A stretch of DNA of 64,000 nt from Cricetomys ansorgei (GCA_026225945.1 JAMJFZ010002500.1:3688501-3752500); one strand, 5' to 3'. Shown: positions 25,557 to 37,729, counted from the first letter of the stretch. A program made the numbers and translations. Notes: generated by a model from the sequence alone, not told the origin.

Positions 25557-26169
25557 CACAGTCTTCCCCAGGCTTAGAATACTGGGTTAGTCAACCTCCA
25601 ACCCTGTCAATTCTCAACATACATCTTCAAGAAATCCACATGTTCTATTTTAATTAAACCTAACGGCTGCCAGCTAATTATTCACAAGAGTGAAATGGAC
25701 TTCTCTGAGCGATTTGTAACAGAACCTGTGTAGAGGAAATATCGCAGTCTCACTGCCTAGGAAGTACAAACGGTTTATAATAACCAGCCAGTGAAAAAGG
25801 GAAAAACATACCGTTGTTTAGGTTTCTAAATATCACTTTTGAGAAACACTAAATATATGCATGATATCTCTCCCTATCCCCTCCTCCACTTTTCAGGAGT
25901 TGACTTTTTTTCCTCGCATCTCTTGACACTACAGGCTCGGAAAAGTCATTGTAAAATGCCCTGTTGAGCTCCAGTAGGAAGTGAAAACAGACCAGAGATG
26001 AGGGATAAGCAGGCCATCCGCAGGGGGGACCTGAGGATGACGACTGGCGGCTGCAAGGGAGGATCCCCGGGAGGAGAGACCGGCAATTGGGGGGTGAAGA
26101 CTGGCTGCAAGGGGGGATCCCGGGGAGGACGGAGGCCCAGAACTGAGGTACCCCGGGAAAGTTGGGAGG

Positions 26170-27180
26170 CGAGGAGGACGCGTCCCGGGCGACTCACCGA
26201 AGAGGCTGCCGCTAAACCCGTCCCACGCGCAGCCCACGGCGTCCCACACCCGGCCGTTCCGCAGGCACGACGCGAAGGAGAAGGTGACTCCGAACAGGGA
26301 CACCAGCAGGTCGCCCAGGCTGAGGTTGGCCAGGAAGAGGTGGGTGGGCGTGCGCAGCCGCGGGAACTTGGAGTAGAGCAGCAGCACCAGCAGGTTGCCG
26401 CCGACGCCCAGCAGCGCGAGGCCGCCGAGCAGCAGCGCCAGGCGCTCGTACGCCGCGGGGCTGAAGAGCGGCGCGGGGCTCCGCGTGCCCGCCGGCGCTG
26501 AGCCCTCGGCGCCCGCCCCGTCCTCCCAGTAGCCCTGGCCGCCGCTGCGGTTCCCCGAGTACATGGCCCGGTGCCGGCGCGCCGAACAGGCGAGGGCTCG
26601 GCCAGCGGGGCGGCCCGCCGCGCGGCGCACCGGGTGGGGTCTCGCGCTCAGCCGGCCGCTCAGGCCATTGTGCCCCGGAGCCGCGCCGGCCCGCCCAGCC
26701 CGCGCGCACTCGAGGCCCCGCCCCTCAGAGAAGAGGGCCCGCCCCACGCCATGAAGCCCCGCCCTCTCGGCTCTCTTGAGACCCGCCTTACCCCGTGAGG
26801 CCCCAACCGGACTGCCGAGCATTTGCGGTCCCTCCTACTGGGCCGCCGTGAAAGCCACGCCCTCCTGGCCTGCGGCCCCACCCACACGGCAACCGTCTCG
26901 ACCCCGCCCTCCTAAGGCTCTTGGGCTGTCCTTTATGCGGCTCCTCCCTCCCGGAACTCCCATAGTGCCCCCCGCCCTAGCTCACGCCTTTGGCCCCGCC
27001 TCCGGGAGGCTCTCTGACTCCGCCCTCTGCGTTGTGGCACCGCCCTATTGCCCTGGCGGCCGGCTCCTTCCCCTCCCACCTCCCCGGGCTCGTCCCATTC
27101 TAGCACAGGCTAGTCCCCGGGTCCTGCCAGCTCTGGCTCCTCCTCCTTCGCCCCTAAGCCTTGGTGGAAGCAGGAAGAGA
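26170..27180. promoter_or_regulatory. CpG island and GC-box promoter of OPN3 (and probably CHML)
   Basis: This block is far richer in G+C and CpG than the rest of the window and covers OPN3 exon 1 and its upstream flank. Upstream of the ATG there is a run of CCGCCC or CCGCCT motifs (Sp/KLF-type GC boxes) near 26,717, 26,738, 26,758, 26,782, 26,903, 26,969, 26,996, 27,019 and 27,041, all in one orientation. There is no clear TATA box, consistent with a housekeeping-type promoter with dispersed starts. The exact transcription start cannot be read from the sequence. Confidence 0.75.
26198..26564 (-). CDS. OPN3: OPN3 (encephalopsin/panopsin) coding exon 1
   Basis: The exon encodes residues 1-122 plus one base of codon 123 of a non-visual opsin, a seven-helix GPCR that binds retinal and is expressed in brain, skin and many other tissues. 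The start MYSGNRSGG (ATG at 26,564) is the known OPN3 N-terminus, with a possible N-glycosylation site at N5 (NRS). An upstream in-frame ATG at 26,822 has no OPN3 similarity and is not used here. Helix 1 spans about residues 42-66 with the conserved GN (N57, position 1.50). Helix 2 spans about 76-97 with LSLGD (D85, position 2.50). C112 is the helix-3 cysteine of the conserved disulphide. The exon ends in LFG at a consensus GTGAGT donor (26,197-26,192), leaving phase 1, as in other opsin 3 genes. Residue 105 is Arg (NGRVWD), where I recall Trp in human and mouse. The remaining exons are not in the window. Confidence 0.95.
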
Positions 27181-28254
27181 ACAACCCATTTCCCCTCACT
27201 CGGCTCGAAAACATTATATCCATTCACCGGTTCAGTCACTCGCCCTGCCGTACGTTCATTCATAAATATTTATGAATGTGCTTAAGGATGAAACATCCCC
27301 AGTTTGACGTCTCCGTTTCCTGAGAAGCTATAACAACGCTCACCCAACCTCATACACCCAATAGAAAGAAAACAAAACACTGAAATGCGCGAGGTAGGGC
27401 ACCAGCCAAATATCTTATGAACAGCGAAACTGAGGGAAAATAAACCAGCAGTTGGAAACTTAACTACTCTAGAGCCAGAAGTTTTGTTCCAGGGTTTATG
27501 GACAGTGTGCTGAGATGGAGAGACAGAGAGGCCTGCCACTCTCGGAGCTCCAGGATAAAGAAGGAAATAGCGTTGGAGTGGCAGGCAACTCACCTTCCCA
27601 TCTGACTCTGCAGTAGGGGTAGATCAGCCCTGATAAACAAGCCAGATGAAGGACTTCCCTGGAGGTGACCTCTTGGGCACTTCCTCCAAAGCTTCAGCCT
27701 AGATCTAGCAGGTATAGAGAGGATATATTTAGAACAGCACGTATTTTCCACTGGACCTTTCCTCAGCAGCAATGAAAATGTAGTACAAGTCAAATATAGA
27801 TTGTGAAGGTGATACACTTCTTTAGGGCTGCTTTCTCTGTCTCTGCTGCAGTCCCTGACAACTACCCGTGGGAGGAAGACGTCCTGAGCTGCACCTGAAG
27901 CTGTCACGGGAACTAATGATTGGTTTGTGGAAGCTAAATTGATGTGTACGAGTGTCCACCCCTCCCACCTCTGTTAGCTTCAGTGAATCTCCAAGTCCTC
28001 CAAGGATCAGCTAGGTGGATAAAGAGCTCGAGGCCCAACTGCACTGAACGCTAGACAAGAGGCAGTGTGCTCTGTCCTCAAAATCTTGATCTTATCTTCA
28101 AGGTTTCTAACCTGGACTCAGCATCTACCTCATTTTCACTGATAAAAGTTTTTAATTTTGTGTTTTAGACTTATATGACCATTTAACAAGTTAATTGCAT
28201 TCACTGTTTTCATCATAGAATTCCTTCTACAGTAAGATTTCAATGTTAGTTAAA

Positions 28255-28338
28255 GGAAGGAAGAAAGCAGAGAAGGAAGGAAGGAAGGAAGGAAGGACAA
28301 CAAACTGAGGGAGGGAGGGAGGGAGGGAGGGAGGGAGG
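28255..28338. repeat. (GGAA)n and (GGGA)n purine microsatellites
   Basis: GGAA units at about 28,272-28,297 are separated by a short spacer from GGGA units at 28,307-28,338. Confidence 0.95.
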
Positions 28339-29395
28339 ACTTCTCATGTTTTTTTCCTATTCTTTGGCATGGGGTCTTCTCACAAAGCTCGCTTTCTAGT
28401 GGTGTTGGGAGACCAGATAATAAGCAAATTGGTTCATATATAAGAAATCAGATGCTAAATGCTATAAATAATTATAAGGCGGAGAAAATAGGAAAGAGAA
28501 GTAAATATGCTGTTATTTTTAGACAGCTCTGCATTGAACTGTATGAACAGAGCTTAAGTGCCAAGGTGGGACTCTGCTTGCCCCTTTATAGACAAGACCA
28601 TATGGCAGAATAACAGGAGATGAAGAGAGAGAGATAGAGATGTTGAAGATTTGTTAATAAAGACACAGGAGACATGGTTAATAGAACAAGCCAGAGAGAC
28701 CTGAGAAGACCTAACACCACACCAACTTCCAGCTCCAAAACCTGCTACCTCCAACTGTTCTCTTGTCCCAGCATTTTATTATCTTACAAGCTCCTCCTAG
28801 CTCTCTCTTAGCAGACTATTTACATGATCAAAGAGATATAATAGTTTATTCCTCCAGAACCTTTGCTGCTGGGATGTGTCCATGTCTACAGTGGGGTACC
28901 ACCAACATGGACACAAAAGGGGCCAGGCCTTATTGTGGGGGACTGCAGATCAATAATGTTGCCTCTGGTCTTGCAGAGTATCCAAATGACCTCTTTATCA
29001 GCAACTCTGTTTACATTAAGCTAAGAGGGAGTAATTACATTTACCCGAGGAAACACATCCTGCTAGGCTTTAGGCAGCCGTTACAGTGATATGCTCGGTG
29101 AATATAATATCTAGAGATAAGTTCAAGCATACGGCAACAGAGAGGTAGGTGAGCAGTAGTGCTCGCCTCTGTTGTACCAACTATAAAGTCCAGAACAAGA
29201 GGAATGAGAGCAATGAATGAAAAAGTAAGAGCCCGTGGCGAAAACGTTTAAGCATTTTGATGATTATTATAATCCCATGAATTGTTAAGAGTCTTTTATT
29301 GGACTTGATAGAAATATGCAAGATACTTCATACGTGATTTTATTTGTTAATAAAAACGTTTTTTGTAAATTTCAGAATTATGTATTGATAGGTGT

Positions 29396-30262
29396 TATGA
29401 TTTGAGTGGAAAACTCCCCCATAGGGTTGTGTGTTTGAATACTTGGTCCCTATCTGGTGGCACTGTTATAGGAACTTATGGAGTCTTTGGACATGGGTCC
29501 TGAAGCAAATCAGACAGTATTCCCCAGTAGGACATCTCCAAAATGAAGCAGCCACTCCTGGCAGTGCCTGGTCAATCAGGGCTGTGCACTGTTAAGGATC
29601 CAAGCCCTGCCACAGTGTGTCAGGTGCCAGATGCCAACGCATTCTTCCCCACAAGAGTTCTTCATTGACTTCTTCCTGGAACTGGGTTTGGCCACAGTGA
29701 ACCAGATGTAAAACAAGCTGATACCCTGCCCTGGTTCTTTTGTCAGCTTGATACAAGCTAGAGTCTTTTTGGAACAAGAAACCTCAGTTGAGAAAATGCT
29801 TCCACTCTTCTGGCCTGTAGGAAAGCCTGTGGGGGCATTTTCTTGAATAATGATGGATGTGGGAGAATCCAGTCCTGGGATGTATAAGGAAGTAGGCTGA
29901 GCAAAGCACGAAGAGCAAGACAGTAAACGGTGTTCCTCCATGGACTCTGCCTCAGTTCCTGCCTTGAATTCCTTCCATGATTTCCTCTGATTATGGACTG
30001 TGATGTAGAAGTGTAAGATGATCTATCCACACACCCCCAGTTGCTATTGATTATGTGTTTTATCACAACAACATCCTTCTACCATGAGACGATGCATAGA
30101 GAATGCCCCATGTGAGAAATGGGCATTTGCCAGCTCCTGACTCTGCTGGAGCCTTACATTGTTGCCAATATTCAGAACTGTAAGAAATGAAACACTAATG
30201 TTTGAGAATTACTCAGTGTGATGTATTTTATTGCAGCATCAGGAATTGACTAAGACTAGCAC
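29396..30262 (+). mobile_element. Nested interspersed repeats, families not assigned
   Basis: The left part (TGTTATGATTTGAGTGG, then CATAGGGTTGTGTGTTTGAA) and the right part (CAGAACTGTAAGAAATGAAA, then GAATTGACTAAGAC) look like the two ends of one old element. A second rodent repeat (about 29,738-30,080; AGCTTGATACAAGCTAGAGTC to TTTTATCACAACAACATC) sits between them. A relative of the first element is at 47,430-47,800. Confidence 0.5.
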
Positions 30263-30329
30263 GACAGAAAATATAACATCTAATATAGTGGACAATAATT
30301 TTGTTTAAATAAAACATTTACTTTTTGAA

Positions 30330-30510
30330 ATTTATATGTATGTGCATATGTTCGTGTATGTTCAGATGCCAGTGGAAGACAGAAGAGGGCATTGAATCTC
30401 CTGGAGCTGGAATTACAGGCAGTTGTGAGCTGCCTGATGTTGAGTGCTGGTCCTCTGGAAGGGAAGTATATACACTTAACTACTGAGCTGTCTTTCCCAC
30501 TTCCACCAAT
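30330..30510 (-). mobile_element. B2/B3-type SINE
   Basis: CCAGTGGAAGACAGAAGAGG, GCTGGAATTACAGGCAGTTG and the end ACTGAGCTGTCTTTCCC are the reverse of a B3-family element. Confidence 0.75.
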
Positions 30511-30719
30511 AATTTCCTAACATCACCCATAATCTTGGAAATATTCTAATTTCTAGCCATTTTGTAAGAATTGTAATGTTTCAGTTTGATTGTAAAGAAA
30601 ATGCAGTCCACATACCTTTTGAACTTCTGCCGTGTCTTGCCTAGATTATGCAAAAACTGCCGGTTGACTAGTCTACTTCTACCGTTTTTCCCTTATTCAC
30701 AAAGTATCTGGAAGAATCC

Positions 30720-31040
30720 TCTTCACAAATAAGTCAGATCTTGTCACTACTGCTCAGGATCTTTCCGTGTCTCTCAGAGGAAAAGAGAAAGTCCTTAACT
30801 GTACCTTTGTGGTCTTACTGGATCTGGCCACTACCCTGTAGCTCTCTGACCTCAGCTTCCTGACACTCTTATTTCCTACACACCTATGTACTGTGGAATC
30901 TTTCTGGCTTTTCAGGTGTCAAGCACATGCTTATGTCAGGGCTTTCTTCCTGTGATTTGCTGGAACACCATCTTGTCATTTCACCACGTGACTTGCTACC
31001 TCCCGTGCAGGATTATGGCAAATATCTTTTTGTCAGTATA
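30720..31040 (-). mobile_element. L2-like LINE fragment
   Basis: GTCCTTAACTGTACCTTTGTGG, GATCTGGCCACTACCCTGTA and CTCTCTGACCTCAGCTTCC resemble the conserved L2 3' region in reverse. Diverged. Confidence 0.5.
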
Positions 31041-31943
31041 ATTTATTTTTCCTGAGCTCCCTAATGTATCCCAGAGTTTTCAGAGCATTTGCCACATTCT
31101 GCCATACCGTGTATGGACCTGTGTGGTAGTAATTTTGCTGGGGTGGCTCAGCAAAGAAGACAAGGAGGCATAATCATACGTGGAAGCCCTGCCAGACCTC
31201 AACAGAGGGAACCGCTGGCATGGCATGGCACCATCCTGGACAGTGGAACCCCAAGCATCTGAGCTCAGGTGTTTTTATTCTTTCAGAACTCCTCAGGTAT
31301 TCTACTGATAGCTCATGCAGATCATATGCAATCAAATATCCCCCACAGAAATCCAACACCTGCAGACAATTCAAAACGCCAAGGCCTAGTCAGGCCTTCC
31401 CCCAATAGTGCACAAAACAATATTTTAAACACAACCAAAAATAAACTTCTACAACATACCTGTTTTCTCCATTGGATCATAAGTTCAAGACATTATTTTG
31501 CTCATGACTGTATCATTGCTGCCTAAAACACACCTTAGCATGAAGCAGGTGTTTGATAAGTATTTTCTGAATGAATGGATGAGAGAATATGAAAATTCAT
31601 GGATGAGAATTATAAGAGAGTTTCTTGGATGTTGCCAAATAGTATTTTGAAAGCTTTAAAGGATCAAAATAAAAAAGAATAGAGTGAGGAGATTTTCTAT
31701 GTAACATGTTTATAGAGATTTCTTTCCCTGATAACCCATAGTCATAGATGGCTACCAAGGATGGGCACTAACACTCAAAACTGAAGTGCTCCCTAATGCC
31801 ATTTGCTTCGATTCTGAACTCATAATCTTCAAGATAATTTAATAGATAGACTACCAAGGAATAGGGACTTCATCTGCCCCATCTAAACTTGCATACATTA
31901 GCTGTTGATGAGCAGACAGAATGGACATTTGCAAAAAATTAGA

Positions 31944-32105
31944 CATTGGGAGCTGAAGATATTTTAATTGATAAAGTATTTGATGCACAAACATGAGGAC
32001 CTGAACTGAGATCCTAGCATCCACATACAAAGATAGGTGCCATGGTTAGACACCTATCATACCAGTGCTGAGGATGCAGAAAGGTGAATCCGTAGGGCTA
32101 GTTGG
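31944..32105 (+). mobile_element. B3 SINE, partial
   Basis: AACATGAGGACCTGAACTGAG and CATACCAGTGCTGAGGATGC, ending in GGCTAGTTGGCCAGCC, are the B3 body up to the point where a 9-bp minisatellite begins. Confidence 0.6.
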
Positions 32106-32110
32106 CCAGC

Positions 32111-32360
32111 CAACACAGCCAATAGAGTCAACACAGTCAACATAGCCAACAAAGCCAACACAGCAATACAGCCAATACAGCAATACAGCCAATATAGCTA
32201 AGAAAGTCAACAGAGTCCATACAGCCAATATAGCCAATACAGTCAACACAGCCAATACAGCCAACAAAGCTAGCACAACCAACATAGCCAAGAAAGCCAA
32301 TGCAGCCAATACAGCCAACACGGCCAAGAAAGCCAACACAGTCAACAAAGCCAACACAGC
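32111..32360. repeat. 9-bp minisatellite, AACACAGCC-type units
   Basis: About 27 diverged units of 9 bp (AACACAGCC, AATACAGCC, AACAAAGCC and so on) follow a partial B3. The reverse strand reads an open Leu/Ala-rich frame, which is an artefact of the unit length being a multiple of three. Confidence 0.9.
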
Positions 32361-32476
32361 TCTAGATTCAGGGAGACATCGTACGTCAAAAATTAAGGTG
32401 GAAAGTGATTAAGGAGAATGTATGATATTATCCTCAAGCCTCCTTGTGCACACATCCCAGCAAACATACTTCCCAG

Positions 32477-32478
<2 letters not shown>

Positions 32479-32519
<41 letters not shown>

Positions 32520-32521
32520 AC
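32479..32521. repeat. (CA)n microsatellite
   Basis: About 20 CA units with one T near the end. Confidence 0.97.
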
Positions 32522-33307
32522 AGCTGGAGATTGGAAAATAAGTGAGAAGTAAGCAGCTGGACTCAGTGGAATTAGATATTAGTATTAAAGGAAAAGACAA
32601 GCAGAAAGGCGTCCTCTCCTTCAACTCTGACTCCTCTTGGAAAACTCCTCACAAGGATGCCTTCCTTATCCTTGGCTCCTTTCAGTATTTTAATTCAAGG
32701 TAAATGCATAAAGAGAAAAGAAACATTTTAATTCTCCATAGCTTCTAAAAATATATCTATGCCAAATAAGACAGGTGATGAAACACATTTTCATCCTTAC
32801 AAGTTCAAATTTCCATATCAAGGAGAGCTGTGGGAACAAACATGAACTTTACTCTCCTTAGTACTGTGAGGGAAGCAGGAGGTTGGGTGTGAGAAGAGCC
32901 ATTCATTCCAAGGTAAGTAATACCCAATTTCCTTCCTTGATCTTTACCCACCCATTTTCTCAATGGACACACATACATCCTGCAGGAAGTAGATCTCAAT
33001 CTGTCATGGGACTTACATGTAGTAAGGGACTTACATGTGATGTAGTAAGGTCCACATGAAGGACAATGATCACATTATGAGGTCAGAACTCCTCACTAAC
33101 ACCTCTGCCTCTGTGAAATGCAGCATGCCTCAGTTTTCCTCCTGCCAACATCCTAGGGACAACTCTTAATCCTTGTTCCCACAGGATGGGAATTTAAAAT
33201 CAAAGGAATGAGATTAGGGTGAAAGTTAAGACAGCAGAGAGGTGTTATAAGAACTAGAAGCTTTTCCACATTGGAAAATTTGCAGGATTATTTCTGTGCA
33301 GAAATAA

Positions 33308-33472
<165 letters not shown>

Positions 33473-33960
33473 TAAGATGGATGATTACAGGGGAGTCCAT
33501 CTGAACTCTTTGATTACAACTGGTGGATGTTTTAGGTCATCAGAGAAAAGCAATCTAGCTTAAAAGCCAAGACACTGAATGGAGGGCTGGAGACCTATTG
33601 TTTCTCTGTCCCCAGCATACATAGCTAGACTTGGGGAAGCCTTTTCTATTTTTCTGTAATAAAAGAGAATTGGACTGAATGGCATTAAGGGGTTCTTCTG
33701 CAGGCACTATAATCACTGGATGATCTGAGACCCAGCATAGGAGGCTGTGTTTCTGTGTTATCCAGCTTCCAGGCAGTGTAATAAAATACCCTAAATAATC
33801 AACGGAAGGAGAAGAGTATTTTGGAGGTTCCTGTACATTGTCGGATGATCTGATGCTTTGGGGCCTGTGATAAGAGTACATTATGAAGGGAGTAGGTTAT
33901 ATAAGCTATTCATCTTATGACAGATGGGAGAGGCAGGAAAAGATCAGGGTTCCAATGCCT

Positions 33961-34181
33961 CAGTGGTTCTCAATCTTCCTAATGCTGTGGTCCTTTAATA
34001 CAGTTCCTCATGTTATGGTGACCCCCAGTCATAAAATTATTTTAGTTGCTACTTCATAACGGTAATATTGCTACTTATGAATCATAATGTAAATATCTTA
34101 TATGAGATGGTCTTAGGTGACCCTTGTGAAAGGGCCGTTCAACCCCCGAAGGGGTTGTGACCTATAAGTTGAGAACCACTG
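33961..34181. mobile_element. URR1-type hAT DNA transposon remnant
   Basis: The terminal inverted repeats are CAGTGGTTCTCAA at the left end and TTGAGAACCACTG at the right. Body sequence such as AGTTGCTACTTCATAACGG is typical of rodent URR1. The flanks CAATGCCT and CAATAGCA are a decayed 8-bp target duplication. Non-autonomous, no transposase frame. Confidence 0.85.
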
Positions 34182-36597
34182 CAATAGCACTGTCAAAGGC
34201 GTGTAACAGTAATCTTCTTCCCATTACCCCACCTTTCAAAGTTTCCTTCACTATTCAATAACACCAAACCCTGTTGACCAAGGTTTTAACACAAAGGGGT
34301 CTTTGGGGGATACTTACCCAAACCATAGCAGTCACCCTACCACCTCTTTACCTGAGAGCATCATGAGACCATAAGGATGTTTCTAGATGACTCAAAGCTT
34401 CCTGTTTTGCTATGATTCCACTATGGGCCACTCAGGCAGGGATGACTTGAGTGTGCTAAAGAAAGAGGAACACGGAGAGTGTAGTCTTTCGGAAATTTGA
34501 GAAGAAAAGAACACAATGTAAAGTTTAAAGTATGTCATAGCCAAGGGGAGCAGTAAGCGGTAGAGTTTGTAGTTTGGGGGTGTGATGAGCTACACGGCAG
34601 TACAACAATAAGTCTAGGTGTTGTAGTAAAAGAAGGGTCTATACACCTGCTACATAGATAGCTTTTAAGTGCTGGGCTGTATAGTTATGTGTAAGTAAAA
34701 CTCAAGACTTTAAGTGTTCGAACTCAAACAGGTATTGTTTGAATAGTATTTAAAAATCTGCAAGTCAGTTGAATAAGCATAAGCTCATTTGATTTGCATG
34801 ACAATATGAACAGATAATATTATGGTGAAGTCTGCTTTGCTTGAGAAGACAATGAGAGGAGTCTGCCCAGGTCGTTTCGGTTCAGGAGGGTTCAGGATTT
34901 TGAGGATGTTCTTTGGATCTCCAATCATGGCTGAGGTCACTATACTGCTCAGCACAGCTCCCATTTCCCTCCAGCCAGGTTGTTTGACCTCTTTCTACAG
35001 TTGGTTCTCCAAACTCTCACTATGTTTCTGAATCCTTGATGAGATTTCTGCTTCTTTCAGCCCAGTTTCCTACCGTAGGAGAAAGCCAGAGGCACAATGA
35101 CTAGAATCCTTTCAATCTCCCTTTTCCTCTTGCCTAAAGCAACACGCCTCTTCCCCTCCTCTCCAGCAGCATCAATTTGCTGCAACAACCTCAAAAAAAT
35201 CTTTTTTTCTGCTGGCTTTGTCCTTTGAATCTAAAAATAGGCTCTGGCTTCATGTCCTTGACTTTCTCTTCCCTTAAGCCATTACTCCACGTCTCTTCTT
35301 TGCTTCCCTGCTAAATCTCCTCATGGCATCTCTGTGTCTTTTCTTATCTACTCCAGGCTGGGTCCTGTCATTTTGCTGAAAATATATTCCATACCCAATA
35401 CGGTTGCCAAATTCAGTAAACTGTGTTTCTTTTCTTTCTCCTCTTCCTTTTAGACACGGTCTCACTATGTATCCTCCAATCCCAGCCTCTACAGTGCTGG
35501 GATTCCAGGTGTGTCCTACCAAGTCTGGCTTTGTCTCCATGTTTTTCAGCCTGCCTGACCATTTCTTTGAATTAACTGGTCCCTGTTAATTAACTCAGTT
35601 AATTCACTGAATTAACACTGGTCTCTGCCTCTGCTTTGAGAAATTCCTCCTCCTCTTCCTCCTCCCCCTCCTCCTCCTCCTGTGAGTCTGTCTTGCCACT
35701 CCCTTCTGATTTTGCTCATTTCTCATTGTTTTTCTTTTGTCTTTCTTTCTGGGTTTTTGCCTAGTATATTCTCCCCAAGTCTTATGGCATGAATACCAAC
35801 TGCCTAGTCTCCTACGCCATGCATCTTAGAACTACTCTTGAGTATTACTCTCAGGTTATTACAACACCTACTCTTAAGTTTTCCTGCCAAAACTTACTCC
35901 TACCTATATATTTTACAGGGAGTTTTTCCTTTAAAAACAAAAACAAATGGGTCTGCCATATTCCTTGTTTACTAACTCATCTTTAAAATCCAGACATGTT
36001 GACTTGGTATGTAGAGCCATTTACTAATTGTGCCTCAGCCTGCCTTCTCCGTATCAGGCCCCAGACACCTTCCATCCTGTCAGACACTTTGCAGCATTTC
36101 TAAATATGTCATAGTTTTTCAAAAATGTGTACTTATATACTTTGTGAGTTGAAACTGTGGCCCATCCTCTGCCCTGGACTGAACATCCCAGGAAATAAAA
36201 AAAAACAAATCTATGTACAATTCCTCTGACTACACACCCTTGAGTTAGTATCCTTTCATCTATCACAGAAAACCTTTGGGTTATATTAGCGGACCACTGA
36301 CTTTCATCAAACCCAAAGCTACGAATGCCATCGGATAGCATCTAAACCTGCAGCGGAGTTTTGCCTGCTTTGATATTCCCACCAATGTATTTGAAAAGTG
36401 CCTTGGTTTATGACTCCCTTTTATTCTGTGACTGTGAAAGCTACCCACCTCCACATTGGAACATGCTATTCAGGGCAACTTTAATCTATTCCCAAGCTAT
36501 GGTCACTCATACCTGGCTCAAAACAAATTTTTATTTTCTTTAAAGTAAGAGCTGTGATTTGCATCAACAGTTATGAAATTGTTTCTTTTGCCACACT

Positions 36598-36755
36598 TTT
36601 TTTTTGAGGGGGGATTTTAAGACACTGTTTCTCTGTGGTAACTCTGGCTGTCCTGGAATTCTGTAGAATAGGCTGGCCTCGAACTCACAGAGATCTGCCT
36701 GCCTCTGCCTCCACGGTGCTGGGATTAAAGACGTGCACCACCACCACCCACCTTT
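36598..36755 (-). mobile_element. B1 SINE
   Basis: GCTGGGATTAAAGACGTGCAC at the right end and the body in reverse (GGCCTCGAACTCACAGAGAT) make this a clear full-length B1. Confidence 0.92.
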
Positions 36756-37729
36756 TGCCATATTTTCATGACTAATTTTATATACGCCATTCTCCCAATT
36801 TGGGTATCTCTCCAGTCCCTCTCTCCTTCAACTTTTCAAGAAAATAGGATGCTACCTCTTTGCAAACACTTCTAACCTTCCCCTAAGCAAAGCCACCCTC
36901 AGCACTCTTACTGCATTTATTGCTGTCTCCAGGAACTTACCTGCTTTATTTAGCCTGCTGACACTGATATGTACAAATTCCTTGACCATTGACCTGTAAG
37001 TGTTTTGAAGGTTTTGCAAAGGTAAGGCCAGCTCAGAGCCTGGTATCAGGAGGCATTCCTTAAACATGTGTTAAACAAAGCAAGCTAGCTTTGTTTTCTT
37101 CCAAAAGATTGCAACCCCAAATCTGTGGTGCAAAGTTCTTTCTCTGGAGTTTTTAAGATTAATAAAAACTAAGGTCAGATAAGTAAGAATATGCCAGACA
37201 AATGGCCTTCTGTGTCTGAAGGACAAGGTCTAAGGATTGAGGAGATGGAAAATATGTAACCCTAACTTGCACCAAACTGCTGATACTATCTAAATACATT
37301 TATATTCATTAATAAATATTGAAAGATATTGGTTAACTCTTTATGGTAGGTAAGGAGCTAAGAACTCAAGAGAATGTTTTAATGGAGAGATGTCTGACTC
37401 AAAATGGATGCTAGGTAGACTACAGAGATTTGTCCCAGTTACGCTACTCTTAGATCTCACCAGTGACCTAATAGATTTCAGATCATCCCATGACCAGAAA
37501 GTAACCCCCTCCCCATCCAGGTGTATTTAAGATAGAACCTATGCCTTTACATATAGCTACATAAACATTTGGATACTTTTATTTTCCATAGAACTAATAG
37601 TCCCTTCCTTGTTGTTCTTGTGTAGATAAACCAATGTTTTCTAAGTTTTAAAACCAAGAACTGAATGTCGTTACACTACCATTACAACTACTGACTATTG
37701 AGCTAAACAATTCTTTGTTTGGTGTGTGA

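Larger units (their letters stand above)
1..26197 (-). other. OPN3: OPN3 intron 1 (right part), host of CHML
   Basis: From the OPN3 exon 1 donor to the left edge I find no further OPN3 exon. I looked on the minus strand for codons of the helix 3-5 exon (motifs like LAYERYIRV, GWNRY and GCTVDW) and for the retinal-lysine exon and saw none, so intron 1 is at least 26.2 kb. Besides CHML it contains SINEs, MIR/L2 fragments and simple repeats (listed separately). The stretches 480-2,040, 5,700-6,750, 8,050-9,000, 9,100-9,800, 10,500-11,200, 11,390-12,250, 12,800-14,100, 14,240-15,050, 20,000-20,700 and 22,660-25,480 hold nothing I can name. Confidence 0.8.

Noticed and set aside
25929..26197. Extension of the OPN3 frame past the exon 1 donor
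   Set aside because: The consensus GTGAGT donor at 26,197 and the known end of the exon at LFG show this is intron read-through.
25998..26501. Plus-strand frame of 167 codons opposite OPN3 exon 1
   Set aside because: Antisense shadow of a GC-rich exon; no similarity or independent evidence.
26565..26822. Upstream in-frame extension of OPN3 from an ATG at 26,822
   Set aside because: The added 86 residues are GC-island translation with no opsin similarity; MYSGN is the established start.
26776..27285. Plus-strand frame of 169 codons in the CpG island
   Set aside because: Pro/Ala-rich translation of GC boxes; high GC lowers stop frequency. A divergent noncoding transcript is possible but nothing shows it.
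32046..32357. Leu/Ala-rich open frame on the minus strand resembling a membrane protein
   Set aside because: Generated by the 9-bp minisatellite, whose unit is a multiple of three.
32111..32360. Could the repeated units be a CRISPR-like array
   Set aside because: Units are contiguous 9-mers without spacers in a mammalian intergenic region; the same holds for the other tandem arrays.
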